Below, in pieces: positions 44,577 to 59,900 of a DNA stretch of 64,000 bases (positions within the stretch are counted from its first letter, which is position 1; each line of letters opens with the position of its first letter). The translations under genes and the position numbers were made by a program. Source of the DNA: Bimuria novae-zelandiae CBS 107.79 (lineage: Eukaryota > Ascomycota > Dothideomycetes > Pleosporales > Didymosphaeriaceae); the NCBI GenBank assembly GCA_010015655.1, contig ML976765.1, positions 73,084-137,083 on the forward strand. Reading direction: 5' to 3'. The notes beneath the pieces were generated by a model. It was not told the origin of the DNA. It did not search any database and worked only from the letters and a program-made list of their open reading frames with translations.

Positions 44577-46462
44577 GACCCAACAAAAAATATTCGTGCT
44601 CTTGATGTGACTCCAACAGTGACCCAACACATAATGAAGCCTAAATCTAACGAATGGTAGATTTACACGTGGATGCAAGGTCCGATGATCAAGTATTCAG
44701 TCTCGCCGCGCTTACCGGGACTTCGGAGACAAAACCCTCGCTTGGTAGGAGCACAATGTGAATCCCAGAGCTTTAAGAGTCTAGTTTGTATATCGTCACT
44801 TTATCCGGCGAATAAATAGAAAGGCTGCTCGATACCTAAACTCTTCCTTCATAGAGATACCTTCGCCGTGTGTTGTGCAATTCTGAGATTAATGCATTCA
44901 ACCGTCACCTCCATAATTCTGAAGTCGTACCCACGTTACCGGGTTGCTCGTGGCTATGTCAGATGCTCAGCCATGCATTGGAGTTCTAGATTTCTGTTAC
45001 GCGGTTCCTACTTCTTGGGTCGAACCCGGTGCTAAGAATACGACACGCGTGCGGCACAGTTAGAGCTGCAGTAGACAATTAGTTCCGACGTTTTAGTCAG
45101 TTTAGTACCAAAAAGTGTTCTTTATACTGTGGCACGATCACGATCGGATGGCCACAATTTTATAATTGTCGTGAGCATAGTAACACGGCAGTGAAATGGC
45201 TAGACATTGTTATACTGTCTGCCTAGTATTGTTTGCTTCCTGTTAAATGTGGCACGGTGTAACAATGAATACTTCGCGTTATCTGGCAGTGATAGAAATA
45301 CATTAATTGGATTAGGCGCATATCGCTTATAAAGATTCTACTATAACTGCGTATCCTGGCCACTTAGCAGTACCGTTTTCCTTAATCTGGCATAAGCTGT
45401 CGCATCCATACTCTGGGTCTATTATGTGGCGACGTCGTTTATATTTTTATAGAGAACGGTCTTGTGTTTCCGTAATTTTCGAATACGTATGTTGCCAGCG
45501 GAGTCTTTCTGTGTATCACTTGATTGGTAGTGGATCGAGGTTCCTGACGAGATTACATTAGCGTAGCTAATACACATTTCTTCAGTCAATTGCACCTATC
45601 GATTTATCACCCAATTGTTTGCTCTCTAATATTTCCCTGCAGATTTATCACTCGGCATTCTTTCAGGTAACCTCACCGTGTAAAATAGCGTAATCCAATC
45701 AGCGCTTGCAACAGTAGGTAATACGGACGGTTCGACCCTACTACGGTTACGTTACGGTTGCTAGTTATTACGGTACGTATGCTACGGCTAGGGGGTCAGT
45801 ACAGTACTGTAGGATTACTGTACGGTTTATTTTAGGGGTCTATACGGCCCGTAGTATATACAAATTTCCTAATCAGGAAGGAGGCTAGTGTTAAGGTCGT
45901 CCTCTAGGGCCTCTAGGGATTCTAAAACGTCAGTCTGGCTCTCAAGGCACTGGCGAGGACGGAACCACAATCACCATCATCGTTGAGCAACATCCTCACA
46001 AGGGTTACTACTTCGAAAAAGAATAGTGGGACTGTTGATCTCAACCCCCGAGAGGTACTATGGATATTCCTGCGCCTCTCAAGTAAAGCATCGGGATGGC
46101 CAAGTGAAATGAAAGCAGAAAGCTAGAAATCGCAGATATTACACTCAGTACAAGCTTCAATGAGTTCCTTTCTGCTTTTGGAAAGCAGTGAGAGGATATC
46201 TGACTACAGGTGTACAAATGACGTTGCCAATGTTTGACGGGCTCTTGGGATTCCTTCAGGGCTTGGCTAAGAGGTTTCTCTACAGTTTAGTGACACGTTC
46301 CAATTGAGCCGGAAGTTAGTTTTTGAAGATCGTCGTCACCTCCGCGAGGTCTCCGACATGGGTGGCTATGATCCCGTCGATTCGACCCACTGGCACTGCA
46401 GTGTACCTATGTGCATGTGCACCTGTCGACCTTCGCAAAGACGTCGTCATCCCTAACCCACA
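44577..46462. other. Intergenic, no gene seen; TACGG-rich patch at 45727-45860
   Basis: Mixed composition, no recognisable coding segment. At 45727-45860 the pentamer TACGG and close variants recur at least seven times, with short palindromes such as GTACAGTACTGTA nearby. The last 400 bp lie downstream of the RRN6 stop codon. Confidence 0.4.
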
Positions 46463-49400
46463 CTAGAACCCACTCATCCTGCTCTTACCCTTCTTCTTCT
46501 TAGCCAGCCTTCCACCATGTCTCCCCGGTTCCACCTGACTCTGCACCCCGAGCATCCCACCGAACATCTGGCTCGAACTTTGTGTAGGCGCCTGGCTACT
46601 TCCAGGGAAATAAGGTCCAGGCGAACTCCTCTGCACTTGCGGTTGGCGTAGCATCTGCGGCTGGCTCTCGACTAGTCCACTCTCCACCCTACCCGTAAAC
46701 CGCTGATTCTCTTTCTTCTGCCTCTTAGCCTGCCGCTCTTTCTTGCGACGGGCCTTCTCGCGTCGCTTCTGCGTGCCTTCTTGCTCGAGCTCGAGTTCCT
46801 CTGCGAACGCGCGCTCGGTGGCTTCCCAATCGTATTTGGAAGGGTCGGTGCCGAGTTGCCAGTGGGTGAGCACTTGACTGATGCTAGGACGGATCTCTAG
46901 CGGTTTTGAGGAATTGACCGCTAGATGCTTGCTCAAGCGTGTCAATAGGTCGGATGAGACGGTATTTGGAGCCGGCGGAACATCGAAACCGTTGGATTCG
47001 TTAGGTTGGGATGACGGTAATTGCAGATCTGGCTGAGAAGAATACAGCGGCAGGGATAACGAGAGCGCGACAGCGCTATCTTGACTTGGTCCGGGATGAG
47101 TTGCGGTGAAATCGACATCTTTGGACTCCCGAACACGCGTACTGGCCAACACAAGACCTGTCGCAATACGCCGTGCCATACGCTCCTTGTTTTGTCGAAT
47201 GCGAGCAGGAATCGATCCAGGTAATGATGCAACCCAATTCTGAAGGACCAGATCGTAGACAGAGGATAATGGAAGAGACTCTTGAACTTTGTCATCAACA
47301 AAGCCGAGGACATGATCTGATGCAATTCTCCGAAGCTCCAACGATGATGCATGTTCCGTGAGTGACAGCTCTTCCAGCTTTGCAGAGACTTCGTCAATAT
47401 CGTCCACTGTAACGACCCCTGCGTATTCCTGCATTGTTCCCGATGCAAAGGGCGCCACATTTTCTTTCCTATCGAGCCGCCACCTGAGCTCATCTACAAG
47501 CGCCGCTATGTCCATGGTTTCAGTCGACGTTTCTACACTGTCTCGCTCTATTGGTTGATTTGAGGCCAGGATTGCATAAAGGCCTCTAAAATTCACAATG
47601 CTGCGAATAGGTTTTCGGCTCCGAAACTGTGGACTTGGATACATAGGCTTCAGCAGCGGGGCTGGCGCATCGATCAATCCGTCTGGTTCCACAAAATCAT
47701 CCTCGCCGCTGGAAGCCGTGTTCTGCGAAAGGGCAGTCCATGCAGGCTGTCGTTTGACCCTACTCCAGGAGGTAGCCTCAACGTCTTCCAGTGATTTTTC
47801 CCATGCATCGGGGCCTAAAGAACATAGGATAGTCTGCGCTACACTGAGGTCATTGAAGATGGCAGAGAGCTGGTAAAAGCGAGCTCCGTGATCTTCGTAT
47901 ATGTGGCCCGATCCACGAGGTCCACCGTTTGAGTCCTTGTAATTGAGCCTTGCAATGTTGAAATTGAGGATAGTTTTGGGGCCTGGTGAATTTTTATATG
48001 TATCAAGGCGAACAGTGGTAGGGCCGAAGCTGCGGTACGGAACAGTTGTTGACGGATGGTCAGTCAAGTGGTAGACAGTTATGAGCGTGTTTAGACGCGA
48101 GCTGACGAAGACCGCGATTTCTACGAATGTGAGTAAAGAAGAATACGTCCATCTGGGTTTACATTACTTACCGTCCTCTGAGGTCGATTCGACGAATAGC
48201 TGTAGAGTGATATCTTCCGCCCCTCTGAAGTGCGTCCAAGACATAAGGATTGCAGCAGCATCGACATCGCGGGACTTGTCACGCGGCATATCGCTCACGC
48301 ACGTCACTGAGAATAGATATAGCCGAGCGGAGGTGAGCACGAAGAAGAGTTTCTCATTCGTAGGATGTCTTCTCACGTCCAGAATCCAATGCTCGGAAGG
48401 ATTCTTGGACGAGCTCCCGTCTATTACTTGTGGAAGTTTGAGAGATCGAGCAGAGTCTTTCAGGTGCATGAGCTCGAGCCGTCGCCGATTGCATATCAGG
48501 ATGGTGTTTGCATCGCCAACCCACAATATACGGGCCCAGCCATCTTCTTTCCAAGAGGTCGCGGTTTTGTGGTCATCATTAGAGTCCATCTCTTCCTTTA
48601 TGCTCATGTTACCGGATACTGCAAGCTTGACGGTGTACGCCCGCCGTCCGCCGTCAATGTCCCATATAGACCAACTGGAGTCCTGGGCAACTATTGCAAA
48701 CTGGAGCTGATAATGGGGATTGAATGACACATCAGCATGTAGTGCGCCGCCAGTATCCTCTGTCCATACGGAATGAAAGGGGCGGATATCGAGGGCCGAA
48801 GGTGGAAGATTGTACAATGGAGACGTTGCTGCAGCTGTGGGCCGAGAAAGGAGTACTGAGTGGAAGAGGACGATTCGCTGGGGCAGTCGTACCGCCAGCA
48901 AGGAGCCTGGCTCTTCCGACTGGGCGAAGCAGACCTGTTGTATGGCAGTTGCATCCTGGTTCCAGAAGCCAAAGTCGCCCTTCAACGAAGGCCCTTCTAT
49001 GTAGCAGAGAGGTTGATTGTGCTGCTCCGCCGGCCATCCATGTCGTTCATTTACGAGTAGCTGTAAGCGAAGTATGTTTCCAGCTTCGCCAGTGGGCAGC
49101 GCGACGACCTGGCGAATGCGCCTGGCGCTCTTTTTTGATGCAGTGATTGTGCCGATTGACATCAGCTGACCGACGGCGGGGTCGTATATGGCTAGTGTAG
49201 CTGTCGCTGCGGCTGAAACAGCTTCGAGCTCGGGAACATGTTGCCTGGCCGGGATGAGCTCGGGGCGGTCGCGGAACGCGCTGTTAGTCGCGTGCTGTGC
49301 GATGGATAGCGTTCGAGGGACGTTGGCCGAGGGAAAATGTACTGCAGCCGGTATAATGGTCGTCCAGTGGCCTAGCTGCCTGAAACCTGACCCGGAGGCG

Positions 49401-49501
49401 ATTCGAGGAAAAGCCCAGGAGTTATTTTCCTGATCATATGCGGGGAGTCCAAAATGACCACAGTTCAGGTGGTTGGGCGAGACCTCAGTCATTGGGGTCA
49501 C
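46463..49501 (-). CDS. RRN6: RNA polymerase I core-factor subunit Rrn6-like
   Basis: Two exons, 49501-48172 and 48120-46463 (51-nt intron, GTAAGT..CGTAG), encode 995 aa. The N-terminal half is beta-propeller-like (SIWDIDGGRR, then ILWVGDANTILICNRRRLEL, then WILDVRRHPTNEKLFFVLTS). MSWTHFRGAEDITLQLF and the AVFVSSRLNTLITVYH segment at the exon junction resemble Rrn6/TAF1C proteins. The C-terminal half is Ser/Gln-rich and ends in the basic tail KKKKGKSRMSGF, which I recognise from fungal Rrn6. In the nucleolus Rrn6 acts with Rrn7 and Rrn11 to recruit Pol I to the rDNA promoter. The gene is divergent from SPC25. Identification rests on overall layout and tail rather than one catalytic motif. Confidence 0.8.
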
Positions 49502-49901
49502 GGGGCGGGTTTTGGCGGAGCAATGGCGTGTTGTAAAGCAGAAGCATTATTAGAGAGCGACTTCCTCTTTAAGATCACGAAGCAAGTATTTTTGCGCATG
49601 TGAAGGTGATTTGTTGTCGTAAGTGAAAGTGAGAGTGAAGTCGGCAAACCGATGCAAACGCGCAAGAGGCTAAACGCGGCACATTTTTCGCGCTATCGAT
49701 AAACGCCAAATCATGTGACAGTTTTTATCTCGGCTCGGATCAACCCCAAGCGCCGGTGTTTACCGGCGCAACCAAGCCAAACAACAGCCCACCATAGCGA
49801 GCCATCACAGCGAAACCACGTCACCCACCCAGGTACCAAAGCACTTAGCAGTCACTCACCTTACATCTTTCTGTTATACGATTGATACTGCGACCCCCAT
49901 C
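49502..49901. promoter_or_regulatory. Bidirectional promoter region RRN6/SPC25
   Basis: 400 bp separate two divergently oriented start codons, so both promoters must lie here. No convincing TATA box was seen. A CA-rich stretch precedes the SPC25 ATG. Confidence 0.5.
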
Positions 49902-50713
49902 ATGACCACGCTCGAGCCCTCACTCAGCGCCAGCCTGCGCGCCTCGCACGATGTGCCCTCCATGGCCGACCAGCTGCCCTCCATAAACTTCGGCTTCGAG
50001 GACCTGCGCAGCCGCATGAACCAATTCACCGCGCGCTTCGACGACTTCATCGAAAAAGGCCGCCGACGGGTCCTCGAAGAGCGCAACCAGTTCCGCGTCA
50101 ACGTTGCAGAAATACAAGGTACACCCACCTGCTCACACACTCGCAACACGCATCGTTAATAAATGCAGAGGACCAGCGCATGAAGAAACGCGACATAGAA
50201 ATCCTCTCCCTCAAGCAAACGCAACACTCGCAGACGCTGGCAAAGGAGAGCGCCGAGACGAGCGAGATGCACGCCGCTATTTCCACGCTTACCACACAGC
50301 GCGACGAGCGCCTTACACAGCGCGACGCCCTGCGCGCACAAATCGCTGAGGTCCAGAAGAGTATTTCTGCACGGCGCGAGGCGCAGCTGAAGCATCGGCG
50401 CTACCTTGACGGCCAGAGCCGGTATAACGAGCCAGAGCTGGAGTTCTGGGAGAGCTACCTCGGGCTGCGCATTGAGGGGCTAGGGAAGGAGGACAGTTTG
50501 AAGTTCGTATATACGAATGTGTGCGAGAGGGAGTGGGACAGGGAAGCGTGGTTTGAATTAGATACTAGTGAGCGGGAGTACAGGGTTGGCGAAGCGAGAC
50601 CGAAGGTGGAGAGGGACGAGATCGATCGCGTGCTCGAGCGGCTGAACGAGACGAGGGACCTTGCGGCATTTCTGAAGGGGATGCGGGAGCTATTCGTCGA
50701 GGCTTTGAAATGA
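49902..50713 (+). CDS. SPC25: Kinetochore protein Spc25 (Ndc80 complex)
   Basis: Two exons, 49902-50118 and 50169-50713 (50-nt intron, GTACAC donor, TGCAG acceptor), encode 253 aa. Residues about 50-150 form a long charged heptad-like coiled coil (EDQRMKKRDIEILSLKQTQH, later RREAQLKHRR). The C-terminal globular domain has LEFWESYLGLRIEG, LKFVYTNV, then WFELDTSEREYRV, the pattern of the Spc25 RWD-like head. Spc25 pairs with Spc24 and links the Ndc80/Nuf2 rod to the inner kinetochore. The length is normal for fungal Spc25. The stop lies 100 bp from the stop of the convergent helicase gene. Confidence 0.88.
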
Positions 50714-50812
50714 TTAACATGGGCACGTTTGGATTGGTATATGACGGCGTTCGCAACGATTCAGGTACACCGAGAGTGTAATACCCACTAATTCCCTTCA
50801 CCTCCACCACCT

Positions 50813-53173
<2,361 letters not shown>

Positions 53174-54321
53174 TGCACGTGAGTCGACGAAGATCCGCGG
53201 CCGTTGATCGTACGCAAATTGCGACCCTCTGATGATGAAGGAAGAAAGTCGCACTAGCTTAAAGAGGCGATGGCGTCCCGCATCGGCTTGGCGGTGTCCG
53301 AACTTTCCTCCGCGGTCACCCCAGCCACGACCTCCGCCCGGCTCTTTCGACCAGCGTGGTCAGACATTTGACATCGGCATATCTCATCTTCGTATTAATA
53401 TAAGGCTGGCGGTATAGCTTACTTAGATGGAAGATGTACGGCGCTGTGGCCTTCGAACATACAAAAATCTCCAGTCCCCATCAGTGCCGCACTTCGAACG
53501 TCACGTTTCGCGCCCCGACAACTCCACCACTGCGAACTTGAGTAGAATTCGACGCACCACCGCCTTCAGTAATTCCAGAGCAAAGTCCTTCGCGGAGACT
53601 GGTGCATGCACTACATACTAGCATAGCAGTTGGCTTCCCATCCGGCAGTCCATGGCACCTACGAACAGTACAACGGAGGCACAACCGCCAGAGACCCTTG
53701 GAGTTCACGGTTTCCGGGCGCAGACTTTGACGTCCATCGTAGATCCTCTATCCAGCAGTGACAGCCCGCTAGTCGTAGGAGTGATGTCCTGGAGCTGGAG
53801 ATCTGCGGAAAGTGAGAGTATTGACAATTCTCGACGTCCTAGTTGGCAGCTGTATACGTGCAGCTGTCGCTACCAAACATTCAATGGTGCCGTTCATACA
53901 AGTTGTTAACTAATTTCCGCACCGCAGATGCGCCAGATGCGTCTTTGACTTGAACTAGCGCAAAGAAACTGGCCCGACCTTGAGATTCCATGGTAGATGT
54001 TGGCTCAAGCGTGGCTCAATGTTTTTGTTCTTCGACATGTTGCCGTGCCACTTGCTTCTTTGACGTACGGCCGTGAAATCATCCAAAATGAAGAGGTTGT
54101 TACCGGAGTAGCTGACGGCTCTCCGCATCGTGATGTGCTATAAGAGATTCGGGATATGTCACTGCATGACAGGCTTACACATTTGTTGCATTACCAGCTC
54201 CTGTCACTCTCGTTCACAACATCAGCACATTTCAAAGCTCTCCTGTCAATCGTTCTAACCCTTCCCGTCTGTTTGGGCTTACGATACTCCTGTTTGATTT
54301 CCAATTTCAAATCGCATCAAG
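53174..54321. other. Intergenic between helicase and peroxidase
   Basis: It may include an unresolved first exon of the helicase (open frame 53174-53360 on the minus strand with Gly/Arg-rich sequence). The rest has no recognisable gene. The region between two outward-facing genes must hold both promoters. Confidence 0.45.
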
Positions 54322-55249
54322 ATGCTCCGCTACATCATATCAGGCCTGCTGGGAACATCCTGCGCAGCCGTGAAAGGAGTATGTCCAGGGGAGTGGTGGG
54401 ACCTTGCAACTGACCTCCAAAGTTGGTTCATCGAAGAAGGCGAATGCACAGACGCAGCTCGAGCAGCCATACGTCTCGCCTTTCACGACTGCTTCCCGGG
54501 CACGTGCGATGGTTCCATGATTACCACTGACGAATGCGGACATCGCCAGGAGAACGCGCAAATGCTCGGGATCTGCTTGGAGCTGGGCGCCAGGTCACAG
54601 GATTACGTTCTTGGCGCAGCCGACACAATACAGCTTGCCGCAGGTAAGCTTCAATACAAACCCCTCACCCCCAAGACAATATCCTAACGACGCTGGCACA
54701 GCGGTCGGTCTGGCATCCTGCAGCGGCGGCCCCGTGATCTCCTTCTGGGCCGGCCGCCCAGACAGTTTCACCGAGAGTCTCCGCTCCGCTTTGCCCAGCG
54801 CTGAAACCGATGCAAAAACCATGGTTGAAATGTTCGCGGCCAAGAACTTCTCCAAGACAGAACTCGTCGCACTGATCGGCGCGCACACCATCGGTCGCAA
54901 GCTTGACAACAAGCCGATGGACACCACCATCAATGTATGGGACAACAAGTTCTACACTGAGACTGCGGAGCATTCTGCTCCGGCGTCGGTGCAGGCCGAT
55001 ACGTACTTGGCTGAGGCCGGTGAGACGAGCGGGGAGTGGAAGCATATGGGTGAGAGCCAGGAGAACTTTATGAGTGCTTTTATTCCGGCGATGGAGAAGC
55101 TGAGTTTGATGGGGAATGATAGGAGTAAGATGGTGGATTGTTCGGAGGTTGTCAAGTGGTATGCTGACACTGCGCCTAAGCGGAGGAGGGTGCTGTTGAA
55201 GGGGGGGAAGTTGGATGGAAGGTTTGGGGGGGCCTTCGGAGGAATTTGA
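54322..55249 (+). CDS. Secreted class II haem peroxidase
   Basis: Two exons, 54322-54643 and 54702-55249 (58-nt intron with a CTAAC branch and CACAG acceptor), encode 289 aa. A signal peptide covers residues 1-18. The distal haem pocket is RLAFHDC with Arg51 and His55. The proximal ligand is His169 in LVALIGAHTIG. Cysteines near the N-terminus and around 57-84 fit the disulfides of plant/fungal peroxidases. It uses H2O2 to oxidise aromatic or phenolic substrates outside the cell. The length is somewhat short for lignin-type peroxidases (about 330-370 aa), as in ascomycete class II enzymes. Whether it has a Mn-binding site or surface Trp was not established. The start gives an intact signal peptide. 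Confidence 0.9.
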
Positions 55250-56078
55250 GAAGTACATGTGTATATTTATTCCCCGGTCATTGAATTTGTATAAATTGTA
55301 TAATTTTTTCCTCCATTTACTTTCTCGTTTACTGTCCCTGCATAAATAATTGGCGGTCATTGTTGCGAGGTCCACATCATCGTGTAAAATTGTTAACAAC
55401 AGGCATTTCTTTACCTCAACCACCGGCTAACGGGCTTTCTCAAGGCTTTAGAGTGAAATCTTCAATGGTATCGGTTACAGAGAGCTGTGAACCGCATAAA
55501 AAACCTAGCACTCTATCAAAAATACAGGATCTTCAATCGGTCCGCGGTCATGCTGGTCAAGCTTAGTCCGCCTTCCACCTAGAGGCGAAGAAGAAGGGCA
55601 AGGCGAGAGAAAGAGTGAGAGGGTAGTCTATGTGGAGCTCCAGTAAGTAGAAAGGCGATTTGAATGGTCAGGGGTGTACTGAGAACTGTGGTAGTAATAA
55701 TTTTGGCGCAGTTAGAATTCGTCTGCTACGGATCGTGTCGAAAAAGAATTCTCCTGGAAATCATAACAAAAGCGAGTGGTACATAACATCTGCATGATCT
55801 AGAAGGAAGGTTGTTGCAGTTATTGCAAGATTTACCTGTAACTATTACTGGGGCGACGAGCAAGAGCGGGGTGACAGGCTGCAGGTAATGGAAGTTTGCG
55901 GCTCACAGCTTTCTCACTTCTACTGGAGTACTTTCGCTGCTATATCTTGAAACCGCATATCTTGTTCTCGTCACGGTCTCGACTTTGTATCCGACCTGTC
56001 TCTTCACGATCGGCTCGAAAAGGTAAAAGTTCTCGTTTTACTGCTTGCGTATCTGCTAATATATAAATAGTCATCGTC
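55250..56078. other. Intergenic, no gene seen
   Basis: Normal to slightly AT-rich. No family motifs or repeat boundaries recognised. Confidence 0.45.
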
Positions 56079-56465
56079 ATGGAAGACAAAGATACCATCG
56101 CCATGGAAAAGTATGCGAAGGTCACCAGATGCAGCCTGCAAGAGTTGCAAACATATGCGAAGACTTACTTCTCCGAAGAGTTGAAGAGTCTGCCCTCGGC
56201 AGATTGTGTGTTGTTTCAAAGCTTCGACGCCACCCAGTTTAATAAGGGAAATGTTGCCTGCGGCGGCTTCTAACCTCGCTGGATACTGATTGGCGAGCAG
56301 AGCGGAAAACCTATGCACGACTACATGGGGAATAATGGCTCAATACACGACAATATCGGAAAGATGCGTGACTCTAGGTCCTTTTCGGGTTCAGATATCA
56401 TACTGATTGGCGAAGGGGGATCTGACTGTTCTCAAATGCGACTGCTTTTTGTTATTCACCACTAA
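56079..56465 (+). pseudogene. Small open frame with one internal stop, unknown
   Basis: An ATG at 56079 opens 64 codons to a TAA at 56271. The same frame is then open to the TAA at 56463, about 129 codons in all. The segment TACTGATTGGCGA occurs twice (starting at 56284 and 56401), giving repeated LIGE in the second half. The stop lies in CTAAC, a branch-point-like context, with a GTATGC donor-like site at 56111, so it could be a small spliced gene rather than a pseudogene. No family recognised. Confidence 0.3.
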
Positions 56466-56497
56466 AAGTATCTTTTTCAATGCATTACTGTAACGGT

Positions 56498-56573
56498 TTA
56501 GGTCTTGCCAAGATCCACTCTGCTACAAGTTTATAATAGTTTAGGTCTTGCCAAGATCCACTTTACTACGAGT
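56498..56573 (+). repeat. Imperfect tandem repeat, two units of about 43 bp
   Basis: TTTAGGTCTTGCCAAGATCC followed by ACT..CTAC.AG occurs twice (starting near 56498 and 56541), just upstream of the copia element. Differences are transitions. Confidence 0.75.
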
Positions 56574-56595
56574 TAGGTATAGCCACCCTTTCTTA

Positions 56596-56795
56596 TGTGA
56601 CGGTTTGATGACTCTTACCCTATGAGATGGTTACTCCTACCCTTGCTTGGTTGCCACTCACCTTTCTGAGAGGGCTACACCTATCTGGGACTAGCGATGT
56701 TTACACTTGTGCATATACGTACTCCGCAGCTTCTAGACAGCAGATACCAAACAGATAGAAAGATAGAGAATTGCATAATCTTTTTTACTGCAACA
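56596..56795 (+). repeat. C1 5' LTR (200 bp)
   Basis: Matches 61793-61992 except for a few positions. Several are T/A here against C/G in the 3' LTR, as expected from RIP. Confidence 0.93.
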
Positions 56796-56999
56796 GTTAT
56801 AAGCCTGGATTGCAACTAAGCTTACGACGGATTACGAAGAAGATCGCACGACTAAAGCTCGCTTACTTATAATAACTAATTAGCACCTACGATTAAAATT
56901 ATGATTAATTATACTATGCGGAGCCGCTAAATCACTAATACCCTATATAATAACCACTAAGTTAGATCCTATAGTCACCCAAGTGACTATTATCCTCGA

Positions 57000-59900
57000 T
57001 CGAGCTAACGATTAGTATAAATAGCTATTTATTTAAAAGGATACTACGCAGAAGAATAACCTCTAGTAGTATATAAACTTTATTATAATAATAGTAGATC
57101 TGCCCACGTTAACGGCACTAACTAAACCGTAACTTATAGATTATAATAAATAAGCTATATTAATAGCTTACCTTACTACTACTTAGTAAACGCTATATTA
57201 GTAAGAATATAAGTAATAAGAGCGTAAGGACCTCGAGTTTAAGCGTTAAAAAAAAGCTTTAGTAAAATTTAACTTAAAAAATAATAAAATAATTACTGCA
57301 AGACAACTTTACTTAATTAAGAATAAGAATACCCCGTACAAACAATTAATAACACTTAAAAAGTACCTTATACTATTTAACGCTATACGTTAATAAGTTC
57401 TAATTAAATAATATAAAGCCCTTTAGACGCCACCTCGCGGCAAGAAGGTTAAAGAATAGCTATAATCTTAAGTAGAAATTACTAATATATGTATTACTGC
57501 GGGTATACCTAAGATATCTAGATCTTAAGCATAAGAAGACTTCCTTATCGCCTATAAAATAATTAATCCTAAGTATAGCATATTAGGCCTGCGAGTCTTA
57601 ATTAACTTAAAAAATACTAGTACTACTATTTTATTAATAAAAAACTATATTAGTAAATTCATAACCTACCTTAAGCGTGTTTAACTAATATTAATAAGAC
57701 TTAGTTTTATAGCTATAGAACTAGACGCTGCTAAGCCTTAGTAGTAGTAAAAAAAGATAATAATAAAGATAAGCCTTAATACCTATGTAGCCTAAAACAT
57801 TACTAGACTAAATGCTAGTTAATTAACACTAAGTATTTAAGATAACTAAAAAGCTATACTAATACTATTAGCTAAAAAAGCTAGATGCTGCCTTTACTAC
57901 TAATTATAGCCTAAAAGAAAAAATTAATAAAACACTTAATAGATAGCGCGCAAAGTAATAGGACAAGAATATTATTATAAATAATAGTAGCCCTCCTACT
58001 AGACTAACCGCGAATACGGTACTATTTATGTCCTAGGACAAGAATAAAGAGCTCTACGCTCTATGTAAGAAGGAAGAGTTTCGCGCTCTATACAAGAACT
58101 AAGAGCTTTGCGCTCTACACAAGAATTAAGAGCTTTACGCTTTATATAAGGATGCTAATAAGAATTTAGCTTAGTTAAATATAGATAATGGCATGAGGCT
58201 AGAGGATAGACTATATATAGTAGTTAGTATAGAAGATAATATTAATAAACTAAGTAATTAATAGATACTTAATCTTAGATCTAACACCTACGTTATTAAC
58301 AGCAAAGACTAGGTAAAATAGATAAAAAAGTATAACACTAGTAATACTAATTTTATAGGCACTAGTATAGGCCGCGTTTAAATTATTACCTAAAGAAGTA
58401 TAAAACTAAAGGTAAAGACACCAATAGGAATTAAAACGTTAAAACTTACTTATATTACTTATATTTAAAGATTTATTACTAATTTTATTAGCCTAGCACG
58501 TTACTGCAAGATTAATATATATTTTAATTTAGGCTAAGACCTACTATATAAAAGTAATCTAAAGACAATACTCGCATACCTAGAATATAATAGAGGTTAC
58601 TAGCTAGTAGATGCCGATGCATCCTGCCGTCTAAAGCCTACGCCTTTATTATCTTTTAGAATCACCTATAGACCGTCGAAGGCTCCGCGCCCAGACTAGA
58701 TTGTTAACGCAAAAATAGCTTATTAGATATAGGGTCATCCTGGCAAGAAGGCTATGGAATACCTAATAGCGAACGTTAATAGAATTATCGTTAAAGGCGA
58801 CGCTAACGACTTTTATATAATCTATATAGAGTTAAAATTAATAAAATAGATATCTTAGAGATAATAAGAGGATTAAGCAAAAAAGCCCTTCTATTAAATT
58901 ATAATTAATATAATTTAATTAGTACCGTAAGGAGAAGCCTGCTTAAATAATAATTAATAGGCTAGTTACTTAGTTAATTAATACTTAAAGTAGCATAAAG
59001 TTTCTATATTTTTAAATTAATTAAAGCCCTTTTTAAGATAATAAATTATTTAGAATATACGTAAGATATAGCGCGTCTTTGCTTAAAACGTAACTATAAT
59101 TAAAACTAATAATAACTAAGGCTTTAGTATATTACCTAATATACTAGAGGACCTTTGCAAGGACCTTAGTATTAAATATAAGCTATAAGCTAAGTACACT
59201 AAGGAGCAGAATAGACTAGTAAAATAAGCAGGATTACTTCTTGTTATCTAAGCAAGAGCTATGAGGATTTAGGCAGGACTACCAAAGTCTCTAACTTATA
59301 AACTAATTCGAACAGCAGCATATGTGCTGAATCGGACCCCTATAAAAGCACTACAATAGAAAACACCGTACGAAATCGTATAGGGGATAAAACTAAAGGT
59401 TTAACACATGTAACTAATAGGCTATTAAGCCTACGTACTTAACTACTCGCTAAAGCGTGCGGATAAGCTTAAATTAAGAGCTTTAATAAGCTACCTTGTT
59501 AGCTACGACTCTACTAACATTTTTAAGATCTAGTTACTTATAAAGGACTAGGTTATACGCACTTAAGACGTTATTTTTAAGCCTATAAAGTTTTATAAAG
59601 GACTGTAAGGCTACGCTTAAAAATTAATAATTAAGCAAGTTATTAAGCTTCTTATATTTTTAGAGAAGTTAGAACCTAATAATATAATAATTAAAGATCT
59701 TTTAATAACTTAATAACGTTAATAATAAACCTAAGACGCACCTGCGCCCTCTAAGTTATAAGTAAAAGATAAGAATACTAAGGAGATTAAGCTAAGTTTA
59801 CTAGAATAATTTAGTAAAGGCTTATTAACTCTAGAATAGTTAACGCTAGGTTTATTAAATAAATAAGAGCTCTTAGCTACCTAGCTTAAAGGCTATATAT

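Noticed and set aside
45010..45060. GGGTTCGACCC, similar to a tRNA B box
   Set aside because: No A box at the proper distance and no acceptor stem can be paired around it.
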